Shown piece by piece: positions 17,804 to 26,160 of a stretch of DNA of 64,000 nt. The DNA is taken from NCBI RefSeq assembly GCF_001426265.1, contig NZ_LMDG01000005.1, positions 84,757-148,756 of the forward strand. The letters run 5' to 3'. The notes beneath the pieces were generated by a model. That model was not told where the DNA came from. It saw only the letters and a program-made list of their open reading frames with translations, and did no database searches. Position numbers and translations under genes: made by a program. Each line of letters begins with the position of its first letter. Within the stretch, counting starts at the first letter, position 1. This DNA is from Rhizobium sp. Root1220. GTDB taxonomy: Bacteria; Pseudomonadota; Alphaproteobacteria; Rhizobiales; Rhizobiaceae.

Positions 17804-18233
17804 TGTTCGGGATCTCCGGGTTCCAGTCAGCGGTCCAGAGAACCCATTCACGAACGACTGCGTTCTTGCCCTTGCTGTCCGTGGGACGCGTCTGGATAAA
17901 GCACTTGTCAGCCGAGCCGCCTTCCCCTGAACCCGCATCGATGAACGAGAACGGGAAAGCAGCTCCTATGCTGCCCAAAGACTGCTGCCGCTTTAGCTTC
18001 TGAGACAAAAGCCGGTGGGTCGCGCTGGTGTGCATCAGTTTGATGCTGATGCTCGCCGACTTGTCGGACGAAATCGAGAAGATGCCCGATCCATCCGCCC
18101 CGATGAGGCCTGTACCGGCGTCTGCACCCTGGGTGACGACAAGTGCGTCGTCGCCATCCCATGCGCCCTGTACCTGCTGACCGTCCACCGTCGCCGAAAC
18201 GTTGATGAAGCTGTATGCCGAGGTTGTAGCCAT
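17796..18233 (-). CDS. Tail tube protein (DUF3277/KPP10-like)
   Basis: 145 residues, beta-rich. AYSFINVSATVDGQQVQGAW and GIFSISSDKSASISIKLMHTS fit the tube family that partners DUF3383 sheaths. It lies directly after the sheath gene. Confidence 0.75.
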   Translation of the reverse strand: MATTSAYSFINVSATVDGQQVQGAWDGDDALVVTQGADAGTGLIGADGSGIFSISSDKSASISIKLMHTSATHRLLSQKLKRQQSLGSIGAAFPFSFIDAGSGEGGSADKCFIQTRPTDSKGKNAVVREWVLWTADWNPEIPNNG

Positions 18234-18244
18234 GTTTCAGCTCC

Positions 18245-19387
18245 TTAGAACGTCATGGTGTAGTTGATGGTGGTGTAGTGAATCGCCCCCGCGTAGCGGA
18301 ACCGGACCGAGATCGCCGGAGCGATGCGGGCCTTGCGCTGGCTTTCCGGCACATCGAACACCGAGGGGACGGTGATCTCGACGGCGGGCGCATATTCGCC
18401 AGTCACCGGGTCAAGATCATTGGCAACCAAGCCTGCCCGGGTGGCCTGCTGCATGACCGACCGCGCCGCAGAAGCAATCATCTGCAGGCCGACGTCGGTG
18501 AATGGCACACGGGCGTTGTTGAGCAGAATGCCGAGCGCTTCTTCTTCCGTGCGGGCGATGATCCAGTCGGTGGTGTGGATCTCATCCAGGAAGACGTTGG
18601 CCGTCAGTGTCGAGCCTTCGACCACGAAGTTCCGGCTGCCGATATCGATGTAGGTGTTGGCCATGTGGCCGGCGGCTTCGGACTGGCCGACGCCGGGAGT
18701 GAAGCCGGTGATCGCCGTGATGACCGCGGAGCCGAGGTTGACCGCCTCGATGCCCTTCAGGTTCTTGAACTTGGCCGTGTAAGCGCTGTTGGCATCATCG
18801 AAATTCCGTGTCGACATCCAGCCGGCCAGAGCAGCCGCTGAGAACATCGCCGCGTTCGGATGATAGAAGATACCGGTGCGCTCGAACTCGCCCTTGTTGC
18901 GCGCTGCAATCGAGGTGGTGTCGCTCGGAGACTGAGTGGCCACCGCGTTGCTGTCGATGATCGCCAGCTTGTTCTTCGCTTCCGTCCAGGTGATCAGGCC
19001 GTCAGTGGATGCCTGGTCGCGTAGAGACGTGTCGACGGTGATGAAATACCAGTCCTGATCGGCGTCGTAGAGCGTGTTCAGCTCGGTCTGCAGTTCAGCG
19101 GCCGTCGGCGTGCCATCGCTTGCGACAAAGCCGATCTTGACCTGTGTCGGGCGCGGGTTCTGCGAGAAGGCAGACAGAGCAGCCTTGTACGCGTCGGCTG
19201 AGGTCGCAAAGTCGGCGGCTACTTCATCGATCGAGGCATAGAGCTTCGTCCGGTGCGTTGCGTCTACCTTGCCAGCCACGGCGACGGTCGTGAGGATAAG
19301 CTGAGTCCCGAACCCGCGACGGCTCGGAAAGGCATCATTGCGGGTCAACGAGACGTTGACGACGCGGTTGTAGGGTAGGATTGCCAT
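18245..19387 (-). CDS. Tail sheath protein (DUF3383)
   Basis: 380 residues. The start MAILPYNRVVNVSLTRNDAF, the WTEAKNKLAIIDSN segment and the C-terminal YAGAIHYTTINYTMTF are typical of DUF3383, the sheath subunit of many myoviruses. Its presence makes the particle contractile-tailed. Confidence 0.85.
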   Translation of the reverse strand: MAILPYNRVVNVSLTRNDAFPSRRGFGTQLILTTVAVAGKVDATHRTKLYASIDEVAADFATSADAYKAALSAFSQNPRPTQVKIGFVASDGTPTAAELQTELNTLYDADQDWYFITVDTSLRDQASTDGLITWTEAKNKLAIIDSNAVATQSPSDTTSIAARNKGEFERTGIFYHPNAAMFSAAALAGWMSTRNFDDANSAYTAKFKNLKGIEAVNLGSAVITAITGFTPGVGQSEAAGHMANTYIDIGSRNFVVEGSTLTANVFLDEIHTTDWIIARTEEEALGILLNNARVPFTDVGLQMIASAARSVMQQATRAGLVANDLDPVTGEYAPAVEITVPSVFDVPESQRKARIAPAISVRFRYAGAIHYTTINYTMTF

Positions 19388-19410
19388 CCTGCCGTCCTTT
19401 CGTGGTTTGG

Positions 19411-19917
19411 TTACTCAGCCCGAGCGATGTCGAAGCTGCTTTCGTCGATGGTGTCGATTACGAAGCCGTCGCGTGTCAGCCCGCGAACGATCAGGTCGAG
19501 TTGCCCCCGTGGCTCCCAACGGGTGTTGATGAAGTCCGGCACGTTCCGGATCTGCGAGACCTCATGGATGACAAGGCTCGGGAACAGCGGCTCCATGATC
19601 TGCATGAGCTTGGCTGCCGATACGATCGGCCGGAGAATCCCTGTCGGGGATGGGCCATAGGAGTGAATTGAGAACCGCCACTCGACTTCAATCACCGGGG
19701 CGGCGCTAATCTTGTGCTCGCCCTGGCTGTTGTCCTCGCCAGTGTCTGTGTATTCGACCGTCTGCTCGCGCTGGCGAACCTCAATCGAGCCGGTGAAATT
19801 CACCATTGCGTAGGGCAAGGCTGGGTCCGGTCCGCTCTGATGGGACTTGATTGTCACGACGTTGGTGACGGACGCGATCCAGCGAACAACTGCGCTGTGC
19901 ACCTGATCGTTGGTCAT
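19411..19917 (-). CDS. Tail terminator/neck protein (LIC_12616-like)
   Basis: 168 residues from the ATG at 19917, which overlaps the upstream stop as ATGA; the longer frame upstream is a shadow of that gene. ALPYAMVNFTGSIEVRQREQT and VEWRFSIHSYGPSP are typical for the family placed just before the sheath gene. It would cap the tube at the head-tail junction. Confidence 0.65.
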   Translation of the reverse strand: MTNDQVHSAVVRWIASVTNVVTIKSHQSGPDPALPYAMVNFTGSIEVRQREQTVEYTDTGEDNSQGEHKISAAPVIEVEWRFSIHSYGPSPTGILRPIVSAAKLMQIMEPLFPSLVIHEVSQIRNVPDFINTRWEPRGQLDLIVRGLTRDGFVIDTIDESSFDIARAE

Positions 19918-20246
19918 TTCGTTTCCCTGCCCAATGCGGCCCGATAGAAGCCGCCTTCCATGCGCGGCCAGACGAACAGGACACGATAAAGGATGCCACC
20001 GCTGGTGATCTGGTTGTCGACAGCAACCGCCGACCGAGTCCAGATCATCCAACCAGCCTCGGTGCGGATGCCTTCGGGCATGTCGAGCAGCTGATTTCCT
20101 TTGACCGGCTGAATAGCTGCCCTGATCGTCGAGGTGGTCGGCGCACCCGGCACGAAATCACCGTCGGCGTTATATGAGCCGGTAGCTTTCGTCGTCAGCA
20201 AGACGTTGACCGCCTCACCGTCGATGGCAATGGCGACGTCGATCAT
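19914..20246 (-). CDS. Head-tail joining/stopper-like protein
   Basis: 110 residues from the ATG at 20246, coupled to the upstream stop (ATGA). It is beta-rich (AVNVLLTTKATGSYNADGDF; RTEAGWMIWTRSAVAV). Small proteins of this look lie between the gp10-like and terminator genes of tailed phages and close the portal channel. Assigned by position and size. Confidence 0.55.
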   Translation of the reverse strand: MIDVAIAIDGEAVNVLLTTKATGSYNADGDFVPGAPTTSTIRAAIQPVKGNQLLDMPEGIRTEAGWMIWTRSAVAVDNQITSGGILYRVLFVWPRMEGGFYRAALGRETK

Positions 20247-20716
20247 TCGTTGACCTTCCACGTGACGGCACCGCGCATCTCGCCGCTTGAGATCAGCGGG
20301 TTACTCGATCCCTTGATGGCAATCGTCACCGGACTGTTCGGCGGCGACTGCAGGGATGTGATTTCGGCTTGAATGTCACCCTGAGCAGTGATTCCCAGCT
20401 TCGACAGGACCGTCCGCAAGCCAGTCTTACCGGTCAGTATCTTCGCGGCCGAAGATCGCATGGCGTCACGATACTTGCCGCGGTTCTCTCGAATGGCGTT
20501 GCGCATGAACGGTCGCTCCGGGATAGGGCCGCCCCAGCCACCGCCGGATGCTCCACCCCGTGTGCCGAACTCGTTCCAGACCGCCTTGTTGATGTTGTCC
20601 TGATCGGCCTCGCCAGCTGGAAAGCCGACCTTTACGGTCTTCGGGCCCGTCAGAGCGGCGCCGATGTTGCGGAGGACCGAGCTATTCGTCTTCCGCTTGA
20701 CCTGTACCGTGAACAT
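20243..20716 (-). CDS. Tail completion/virion morphogenesis protein (gp10/gpG-like)
   Basis: 157 residues. KVGFPAGEA, NKAVWNEFGTRGG, ERPFMRNAIRENR and NPLISSGEMRGAVTWKV match the layout of Mu gpG/HK97 gp10-like proteins (the NEFG...PxRPF signature and the SGxM end). It acts in head-tail joining. Confidence 0.75.
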   Translation of the reverse strand: MFTVQVKRKTNSSVLRNIGAALTGPKTVKVGFPAGEADQDNINKAVWNEFGTRGGASGGGWGGPIPERPFMRNAIRENRGKYRDAMRSSAAKILTGKTGLRTVLSKLGITAQGDIQAEITSLQSPPNSPVTIAIKGSSNPLISSGEMRGAVTWKVNE

Positions 20717-20913
20717 CAGGCCTTCTTGGCTTTGCTTTCGGCCTTCGGCTCCTCGACCACCTCGATCGTCTTGCTCGCGAGCCAGGCTTTGATCGTGTCG
20801 TTGTGCTTGAGCACATCCCAGCGATCGACGTTAAGCTCGGCACCGGGATTGATCATCACACCGAGCACTGGAACATGCAGCGGCGCATTGTGGTTCGATT
20901 TGATCTTTGCCAT
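20716..20913 (-). CDS. Small phage protein of unknown function
   Basis: 65 residues: a short beta-like start with Asn/His/Pro, then NVDRWDVLKHNDTIKAWLAS and a Lys/Ala/Glu-rich tail (EEPKAESKAKKA). It is coupled by a one-base overlap to the gp10-like gene, so it is part of the head-tail connector operon. The pattern resembles small neck proteins, but no family was recognised. Confidence 0.5.
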   Translation of the reverse strand: MAKIKSNHNAPLHVPVLGVMINPGAELNVDRWDVLKHNDTIKAWLASKTIEVVEEPKAESKAKKA

Positions 20914-20927
20914 TGGCTTCTTCCTTT

Positions 20928-21596
20928 TCAGACAACGGCCACAGCCGGGAAATTCCTGCGCATCAGGGCCATGAACTGCTGCCCGTAAGTGGTTGATGCG
21001 TATCCGGAAGCGGAACCACCGCCTGACGATCCTCCAGGAGTGGCAAACTCAGTCTCGACGTCGCCAACCTTCCTGCGCTTCACAACGCCCGTCCCTGCCG
21101 TTCCTTGGCCCGTGCTGCTGCGCCCCGGCTCGCCTTCCATGGTGAGCGTGTGGGCAGTCCAGAGAAGCTGTGCTTTGAGGCGGTCGCGCTGATACCAACT
21201 CTCGCCGACCATATCGACGGCGTCGGCCAGAACCATGTTGATGAGAGTGCTCGATACCGAGGCGAACTCGGGATACCGCGCCTTGAAGGTCTGGGCATTC
21301 GGACCGGGCACGACGCCCTGCCCATCCACCACCGGCAAGAGCACGCTCTGGTCGTAGGTGCGTCCGCCCGTCGTGGTGACGCGGTTCAGCAATTCGTAGG
21401 TGACGCCACTTGTTCCGGCGGATAGCCAGACCGTTGACGACTTAGGATCGTTGCTTTGAACGCCGATCGTCAGGCCGACCCCGGAGACGATGCTCCATAC
21501 CGACGTGGCGAGATCGTCGTCGCCGAGCTGAGCACCCCAATCGAGCCGATAGTCCTTCACTTCGTCCGGATCTTTGGACGGCCAGTCGAGTACCAT
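20928..21596 (-). CDS. Fusion: fibre-tail adaptor-like domain plus DUF4054 head-tail connector
   Basis: 222 residues in two parts. Residues 1-90 (WGAQLGDDDLATSVWSIV; VWLSAGTSGVTYELLNRVTT) resemble the small beta-rich adaptor-like proteins of phage capsid modules. Residues about 100-222 (FKARYPEFASVSSTLINMVL; WYQRDRLKAQLLWTAHTL; QQFMALMRRNFP) are DUF4054, a head-tail connector. These are usually separate genes. The joint contains VPGPNAQ. Confidence 0.65.
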   Translation of the reverse strand: MVLDWPSKDPDEVKDYRLDWGAQLGDDDLATSVWSIVSGVGLTIGVQSNDPKSSTVWLSAGTSGVTYELLNRVTTTGGRTYDQSVLLPVVDGQGVVPGPNAQTFKARYPEFASVSSTLINMVLADAVDMVGESWYQRDRLKAQLLWTAHTLTMEGEPGRSSTGQGTAGTGVVKRRKVGDVETEFATPGGSSGGGSASGYASTTYGQQFMALMRRNFPAVAVV

Positions 21597-21598
21597 TT

Positions 21599-23158
21599 CT
21601 ATTCCTCTTCGGAGGGTATGATTGCGGAGCGAGACAGGCCAGTTACAGACAGCGTCCTAGAGATGAACGGCACGGCGACACGGCGCAGCTCATTGACCAC
21701 GCTCGCTACCCGCTTTGTCGCCGTCGCCGGAGCGTTGCCGAGGATGCGAATGATATCGGCCAGCGTCGAAGCTGAGACTGCCAGCGCCTTCGCTATGACC
21801 TTCCCGAGCAAAACCGAGGCGGTTGCCCCAGCCGATACCCGGATAGCCATCCCTCGCCTCACAGTGACCGAGGCAGAGGATACGACAGCCACCGAATGCA
21901 CTACGGCTTTCCGTATCGTGACCGCCGCGCCGACCGTAGTATTGATGACGACTGTGACCGCGTTCATGACCGCGACAACAACCGCCGTCGTCGACGAGAC
22001 GCTGAACCGCTTGAGTATCTGCTTCCCTAAGCTGACGGCACCCGACGATACGACCGAGAACCGACGACCGACAGCCTTGGTCATCGTCACAGCACCGGCC
22101 GCCGAGAGACTGATGACCTTGCCCGCATGTTTCGACAGCGAGACGGTGCCACTTGCCGTGACACTGATCGTTTTCAGAAAGGCCCTCGTTGCATTCGCTA
22201 TGGTGGAGGTTACCGAAGTGACCGACATCGCCTTACTGACTGTTTTCGCCAGGATGACAGCGCCAGACGACGCAGCAGTAACTACCTTGCGCGCCTGCCT
22301 GCTTGCGCTCGCCACGCTTGTCGACGTCGCAATTATGGATTTAAAAGCCTGCCGTGCCGCGACGGTTGCGGTAGCGGAAGCCGTAGAGACCGCCTTGTTC
22401 GATCGCTTGACCAATGCGGTAACATCGGCACAAGCAGCGCTGATCACCTTACCGCCGACCTTACGCAGCGTGACGCCGGTCGAAGAACCAACGGTAACCG
22501 TCTGCGGCGTCGAACTACCTCCACCCACTGCAGGCTTGAGTGCAACAAGGAATGCAGCCCACGGATTATTAGAGGCCAGTGTTTGCGTCTTGTTGCCACT
22601 CGCGCCCGCCGATGCCTGCGCAACGTCAGCGAAGTAAACGAGACCGTCAAAGCGCTCGGTCATGCCGGTTGGCGGGGTCAGCGTCCCGCTCGCGTCCCAA
22701 TTGTGCGCCGCCAGGATAAGCAAATCATCGGCGACGGTAGTTGTGACGCCTGTGGCCGTCAGCGTGGTACCGGGACTCAATGTCCCTGAATTCTGCGACG
22801 AAACATCGACCGGCGAACCGGAAGCAAGAGCACCGCTATAGACGGCAATCGCCGCCTGCGTTGAAGCAGTCGAGTGCGTGAACGTGTAGGGACCACTCTC
22901 CGACGCTGCCCGCTTCCAGAAGACACCGAAGCGAGCACTGAAGCTCGACCCCGATTCGGTAACAGTCGTATATGTGCCGACCTGCGTGAAGCCGCTTGGC
23001 GCGGTAGGCGCAGCCGGAGCCGTCCCGCCGGACTGCCCCAAGAAGATGATGGCAATCAGTATGTCGCCATTGACGATACCGGCTGGCGCGCTGACGGCGG
23101 TATTGGCTCGGCTCGCGTAAGACGTGCTCGCTACCGAACGAAACGCTGCCACCGCCAT
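21599..23158 (-). CDS. Ser/Thr/Ala/Val-rich virion protein with about fourteen 18-residue repeats
   Basis: 519 residues. Residues 1-210 are a beta-rich domain (GDILIAIIFLGQSG; AAIAVYSGALASGSPVDVSS; NNPWAAFLVALKPA) like those found in phage surface proteins. After a GGGSS linker, residues about 220-475 form near-perfect 18-residue repeats, each of the kind SVxSSGAVSLxKxxxK with Lys/Arg at positions 14 and 18. This is plausibly a beta-solenoid or stacked hairpins. It lies among capsid and connector genes and may be a head decoration or fibre. No known family was recognised for the repeat part. Confidence 0.6.
   Translation of the reverse strand: MAVAAFRSVASTSYASRANTAVSAPAGIVNGDILIAIIFLGQSGGTAPAAPTAPSGFTQVGTYTTVTESGSSFSARFGVFWKRAASESGPYTFTHSTASTQAAIAVYSGALASGSPVDVSSQNSGTLSPGTTLTATGVTTTVADDLLILAAHNWDASGTLTPPTGMTERFDGLVYFADVAQASAGASGNKTQTLASNNPWAAFLVALKPAVGGGSSTPQTVTVGSSTGVTLRKVGGKVISAACADVTALVKRSNKAVSTASATATVAARQAFKSIIATSTSVASASRQARKVVTAASSGAVILAKTVSKAMSVTSVTSTIANATRAFLKTISVTASGTVSLSKHAGKVISLSAAGAVTMTKAVGRRFSVVSSGAVSLGKQILKRFSVSSTTAVVVAVMNAVTVVINTTVGAAVTIRKAVVHSVAVVSSASVTVRRGMAIRVSAGATASVLLGKVIAKALAVSASTLADIIRILGNAPATATKRVASVVNELRRVAVPFISRTLSVTGLSRSAIIPSEEE
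21734..22501 (-). repeat. Coding tandem repeats of 54 bp (18 residues)
   Basis: The C-terminal half of the protein encoded at 21599-23158 divides into units of 18 residues (two of 20), for example VISLSAAGAVTMTKAVGR, RFSVVSSGAVSLGKQILK and RVSAGATASVLLGKVIAK. DNA identity between units is low, so the repeats are old or selected at protein level. Confidence 0.7.
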
Positions 23159-23161
23159 TGC

Positions 23162-23539
23162 TTAGGAGAACGTGACGTTGATCGTGAACGCGATGCTGTC
23201 GCCCGATGCCAGGTTGATCGCCGAAAAGTCGCCATAGACGTCCATGTTCCCGCCCGTCGGGGGCGAGCCGGAGCCGACAGCGTCAAAGACACCAACTTCC
23301 GTGATTGCGCGCGTGCCGGCAGCCGTAAGCGTGCCGGTGAACGTGATCTTGTCGTTGGTGACGGTCGTGGTGCCCTGCGCAGGCGTAGCGGCTGCACGGG
23401 CCTCTGTCGTCGATGTGGTGGTGACAACGTTCGCAGTCTGAGCAGCTGCCGAACCGGTGCCCCACTGAAGCCACCAGGAGGCAGCGGCGAGAAGCTGTGT
23501 GATACGCGCCAGACCGGCGTTCTGAACTCGTGCGACCAT
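23162..23539 (-). CDS. Phage structural protein of unknown function
   Basis: 125 residues. The N-terminal helix contains ITQLLAAASWWLQWGTGSAA. The rest is Thr-rich beta structure (TTTVTNDKITFTGTLTAAGT; FTINVTFS). Small proteins of this type lie after capsid genes in many phages and are virion surface candidates. It is 3 bases from the repeat-protein gene, so it is probably co-expressed. Confidence 0.5.
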   Translation of the reverse strand: MVARVQNAGLARITQLLAAASWWLQWGTGSAAAQTANVVTTTSTTEARAAATPAQGTTTVTNDKITFTGTLTAAGTRAITEVGVFDAVGSGSPPTGGNMDVYGDFSAINLASGDSIAFTINVTFS

Positions 23540-23554
23540 CGCGGCGTGCTCCTG

Positions 23555-23731
23555 TTATGCCTTGCGGCCGATGAGATGTTGACGGATGCGCCATGCCAGA
23601 CGGCGCAAGGGATTCCTATGCCAGTAGGTCAGCGTGCCGAGTTCCTCGACCGTGCCGTCTGCGCGTGTGATCACTGCGGTGATACGGGCCTCGCGCATCT
23701 TCGTGTTGGTGAGCATTCCGCCGCTGATCAT
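23555..23731 (-). CDS. Small basic phage protein (58 residues)
   Basis: Begins MISGGMLTNTKMREARITAV, then RADGTVEELGTLTYWHRNPL, and ends with an Arg-rich stretch and IGRKA before a TAA. It is short and Arg-rich but has codon use like its neighbours and fits tightly between 23539 and the hairpin at 23755. The function is unknown. Confidence 0.5.
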   Translation of the reverse strand: MISGGMLTNTKMREARITAVITRADGTVEELGTLTYWHRNPLRRLAWRIRQHLIGRKA

Positions 23732-23754
23732 GGCCGTTCTCCCGAAATGAGGAA

Positions 23755-23776
23755 CCCCGGCAGTTGCCCGCCGGGG
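23755..23776 (-). terminator. Hairpin downstream of capsid-operon gene
   Basis: CCCCGGC/GCCGGGG, 7-bp perfect stem with an 8-base loop, just after the stop at 23783. On the minus strand it is followed by TTCCTCATTT, a weak T-run. It may stop or attenuate reading from the capsid genes into the connector genes. Confidence 0.5.
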
Positions 23777-23782
23777 TGTTGA

Positions 23783-24184
23783 TTACGAAGCGAGCTTCGC
23801 GTCGATCAGCTCTTTCAGCTTCACGTTCGAGATGTTGCCGGGAAAGTCGGTGATGCCGAGTTCGGCGGCCTGCTTCTTGAGGTCGTCTCGCTCGGAGGAG
23901 CCGCCAGCCTTCAGCTTTGCCAGTTCGGCATCGCGTGCGGCCAACTGCTTCTTGAGGTCGTCGATCTCGTTTGCCGTGTCCGCTGCGACGGCCTTGAGTG
24001 CAGGGCCGGACGTTTCCGGGTCATCCGTGTAGGAGCCCTCGACGTTGAACCAGCCGGCAGCCTCGATGTGCTGCTGCTCGCGAGCGTATACTTCGACCTC
24101 GACGGCCTGACCCGGATCGACAAGAACCGGACCAGAGATAGCATTCAGGCCGCGCGGGCCTGGCTGGGTATTGGTGAACTTCAT
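23783..24184 (-). CDS. Phage protein with coiled coil (capsid-associated)
   Basis: 133 residues. The beta-like start (FTNTQPGPRGLNAI; GPVLVDPGQAVEVEV) resembles short capsid-associated proteins. The second half is coiled coil (NEIDDLKKQLAARDAELAKL) ending in a SAP/HeH-like helix pair (AAELGITDFPGNISNVKLKE). It follows the major capsid gene by 12 bases. No function is assigned. Confidence 0.55.
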   Translation of the reverse strand: MKFTNTQPGPRGLNAISGPVLVDPGQAVEVEVYAREQQHIEAAGWFNVEGSYTDDPETSGPALKAVAADTANEIDDLKKQLAARDAELAKLKAGGSSERDDLKKQAAELGITDFPGNISNVKLKELIDAKLAS

Positions 24185-24196
24185 GGCTGGCTCTCC

Positions 24197-25150
24197 TCAG
24201 ATGCCGTCGAGGTAACGGACGGACTTCGGACGGCGGATATCGACCCCACCGACACGGAAGATACCGGGAACATCGAACTTGATCGGACCCGTCTGCCAAG
24301 CCGGCAGGAAGCGGAAGGGCATCGGCAGATGCATCTTCACGACTTCAGGCGAACGACGGTAGGCGACCATGCGCTTCGTGCTGCCGGAACCGGCGGTGTC
24401 GAGGTAGCCGAACATGCCGCGGATGGTCAGAGCCTGACCGGTCGTGCGGGTGTAGATGTTGTTCCGTTCGACCCATTCCAGAATGGTGGTCTGGTTGACA
24501 GCATCGATACGGCGCGTCGACAGATCGAGAAGCACCGCATACGGGAGGAGGATGGTATCCGCGATCTCAGCACCGAGCGTACCGGTGAAGATACCGGTCA
24601 GCTGGCCGTTGATGTCGCGAAGAACCTGGTCGGGTGTCTTGCTGGCGAAGGTGGTCGCCGAACCGGTGCCGTCTGCCGGAGCAGTGGTGGCCGTCGGTGT
24701 CGAAGCGTTCACCAGGCCCGTGAGGCCCTTCGTGGTGTCACCGATGAAGGAGACGCTATCGATCTTCTCTTCGGCAATGCGACGAGCCAGCGAAGCCTTG
24801 TCTGGCGACAGGTTCATGCCGAGCAGCTGGGCGGTGCCAAGCTCCTCGAGATTGTACCCGTAGCCGATCGCAGCCATGCTGACGCCGGTTTCGAACTTCT
24901 CGCGGGTCAGTTCGACCTTCGGAACGTCCTGGGCGTTGCCGTTGAACCACTGCGCCTGGCCGACGCCGTCCATCGAGAAGTAGGTGACGGACTGGATCCA
25001 CTCAGGGGCGGAGGTGTCGACGGGGATCAGGGACGGATACTGGATGTCCTGATACCGGATCGCATAGACCGTCGGCTCGATGAGCGAGGCCTGACGGATA
25101 AGGAAGCTCATCGCGACCTGCTGAGCGTCCTGCATGATGTGTGTATTCAT
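24197..25150 (-). CDS. Major capsid protein (DUF2184 type)
   Basis: 317 residues. AMSFLIRQASLIEPTVYAIRY, IPVDTSAPEWIQSVTYFS and the long middle with VSMAAIGYGYNLEELG fit DUF2184, the HK97-fold capsid family that goes with DUF2213 and DUF1073 portals. Position after the cement gene and a strong ribosome site support it. It is the main shell subunit. Confidence 0.85.
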   Translation of the reverse strand: MNTHIMQDAQQVAMSFLIRQASLIEPTVYAIRYQDIQYPSLIPVDTSAPEWIQSVTYFSMDGVGQAQWFNGNAQDVPKVELTREKFETGVSMAAIGYGYNLEELGTAQLLGMNLSPDKASLARRIAEEKIDSVSFIGDTTKGLTGLVNASTPTATTAPADGTGSATTFASKTPDQVLRDINGQLTGIFTGTLGAEIADTILLPYAVLLDLSTRRIDAVNQTTILEWVERNNIYTRTTGQALTIRGMFGYLDTAGSGSTKRMVAYRRSPEVVKMHLPMPFRFLPAWQTGPIKFDVPGIFRVGGVDIRRPKSVRYLDGI

Positions 25151-25165
25151 TGGAGATCGCTCCTG

Positions 25166-25603
25166 TTAGCCGAGACGCAGAGCAGCGAGGGCAGCACCGG
25201 AAGTGCTGGTATCCCACTGAGCGCCCGCGATGAGGGTGTTGCCGGATGCGGAGTTCGTCAGAACGCCGGTAGCCGGGACGTAGTAGACGGGGTCGCCGAC
25301 AGCGACCGCGACCGATGCCTGCACGACGATGACACCCTTTTTCATCAGGGCGACATTCGAGTACTGCTCGTACTTGCCGGTGGGCTGCGTCGTGTCGAGC
25401 ACAGCGATACCTGTGAACTTGACCGTGGCTTCGGAGTCCACGACCTGGTTGTCAGCGGTGCCCTGCACGCCGACCTTGCCGAAGCCGATGCCCTCAACGT
25501 CTTCCGCAACGCGGGTAACGATGACGTTCGGCTCCATGTTGAGGACCATGCCCTCGATCCAGCGGGCGTGCTGGGCTGCGTAAGTGGTCTGAACTGCAGG
25601 CAT
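25166..25603 (-). CDS. Capsid cement/decoration protein (DUF2190-like)
   Basis: 145 residues from the ATG at 25603, which shares one base with the upstream stop (TGATG). A longer frame is open upstream but overlaps. It is beta-rich: GIAVLDTTQPTGKYEQYSN, GVIVVQASVAVAVGDPVYYV, and an Ala/Leu-rich end. This is the usual small cement protein between protease and capsid genes. Confidence 0.7.
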   Translation of the reverse strand: MPAVQTTYAAQHARWIEGMVLNMEPNVIVTRVAEDVEGIGFGKVGVQGTADNQVVDSEATVKFTGIAVLDTTQPTGKYEQYSNVALMKKGVIVVQASVAVAVGDPVYYVPATGVLTNSASGNTLIAGAQWDTSTSGAALAALRLG

Positions 25604-26160
25604 CAGGCTGCTCCCTTCGACTGGTTGCCCATCCATGCCGTGGACATGTCAGTGACCATGGAGGTGTGAGCGGCGTTGCTGGTGTTGTCGGTCGGCTTGG
25701 GGCCGTCCTTCATGACTGTGGCGAACGGATCGGCCGTCTTCTTCGCGTCCTCGACGAGAAGGTCGAAGCGAGCGTCGATGTAAGCCTCTGCCTTGCCGGC
25801 AATGGCTGCGTCACCGATCTTGGCGACGACGACAGCCTTGCGGATGTCAGCGTCAGAGAGACCTTCCGTCTTCACGTCCTTGGCGATTGCCTTGGCGGCG
25901 GTGACGAGGTCGGCGCGAGCCTGTACCCGCTTGTCGAGATCGGCGTCGGAGAGCACCTTGGCCTTCATGGCGTCGAGTTCGGCGTCCTTCTTGGCCATTG
26001 CAGCGTCGTGAGCCGCAACAACTGCCTGGTGCGCCTTGTCGGCGTCGGCGAGCTTGGTGTTGGCATCAACAAGCCGGGTCTGCAGCGTGCCGATGACTAC
26101 GGCGCCCTGGTCGGTCACCTCGACCGGGATTCCATCGACGGTTACCGTCTTCAGGGTCAT
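25603..26160 (-). other. Nested in-frame scaffold start inside the protease gene
   Basis: The ATG at 26160 (MTLKTVTVDGIPVEV) follows GAGGAAAAGATC, a good ribosome site, and opens a 185-residue scaffold-only product in frame. Lambda and many phages make a separate scaffold from the 3' end of the protease gene in this way. The product itself is inferred. Confidence 0.55.

Noticed and set aside
21734..22501. Repeats as a possible CRISPR array
   Set aside because: The periodicity is at protein level inside one gene; the DNA units differ, and there are no spacers or cas genes. No CRISPR array was seen anywhere in the window.
21456..22637. 393-codon + frame, Thr-rich
   Set aside because: Antisense of the repeat protein; its Thr/Ala repeats mirror the minus-strand repeats.
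24068..25669. 533-codon open frame on the + strand across the capsid and cement genes
   Set aside because: Antisense shadow: composition is Asp/Arg/Gly-rich without domains, and the minus strand has clear capsid families.
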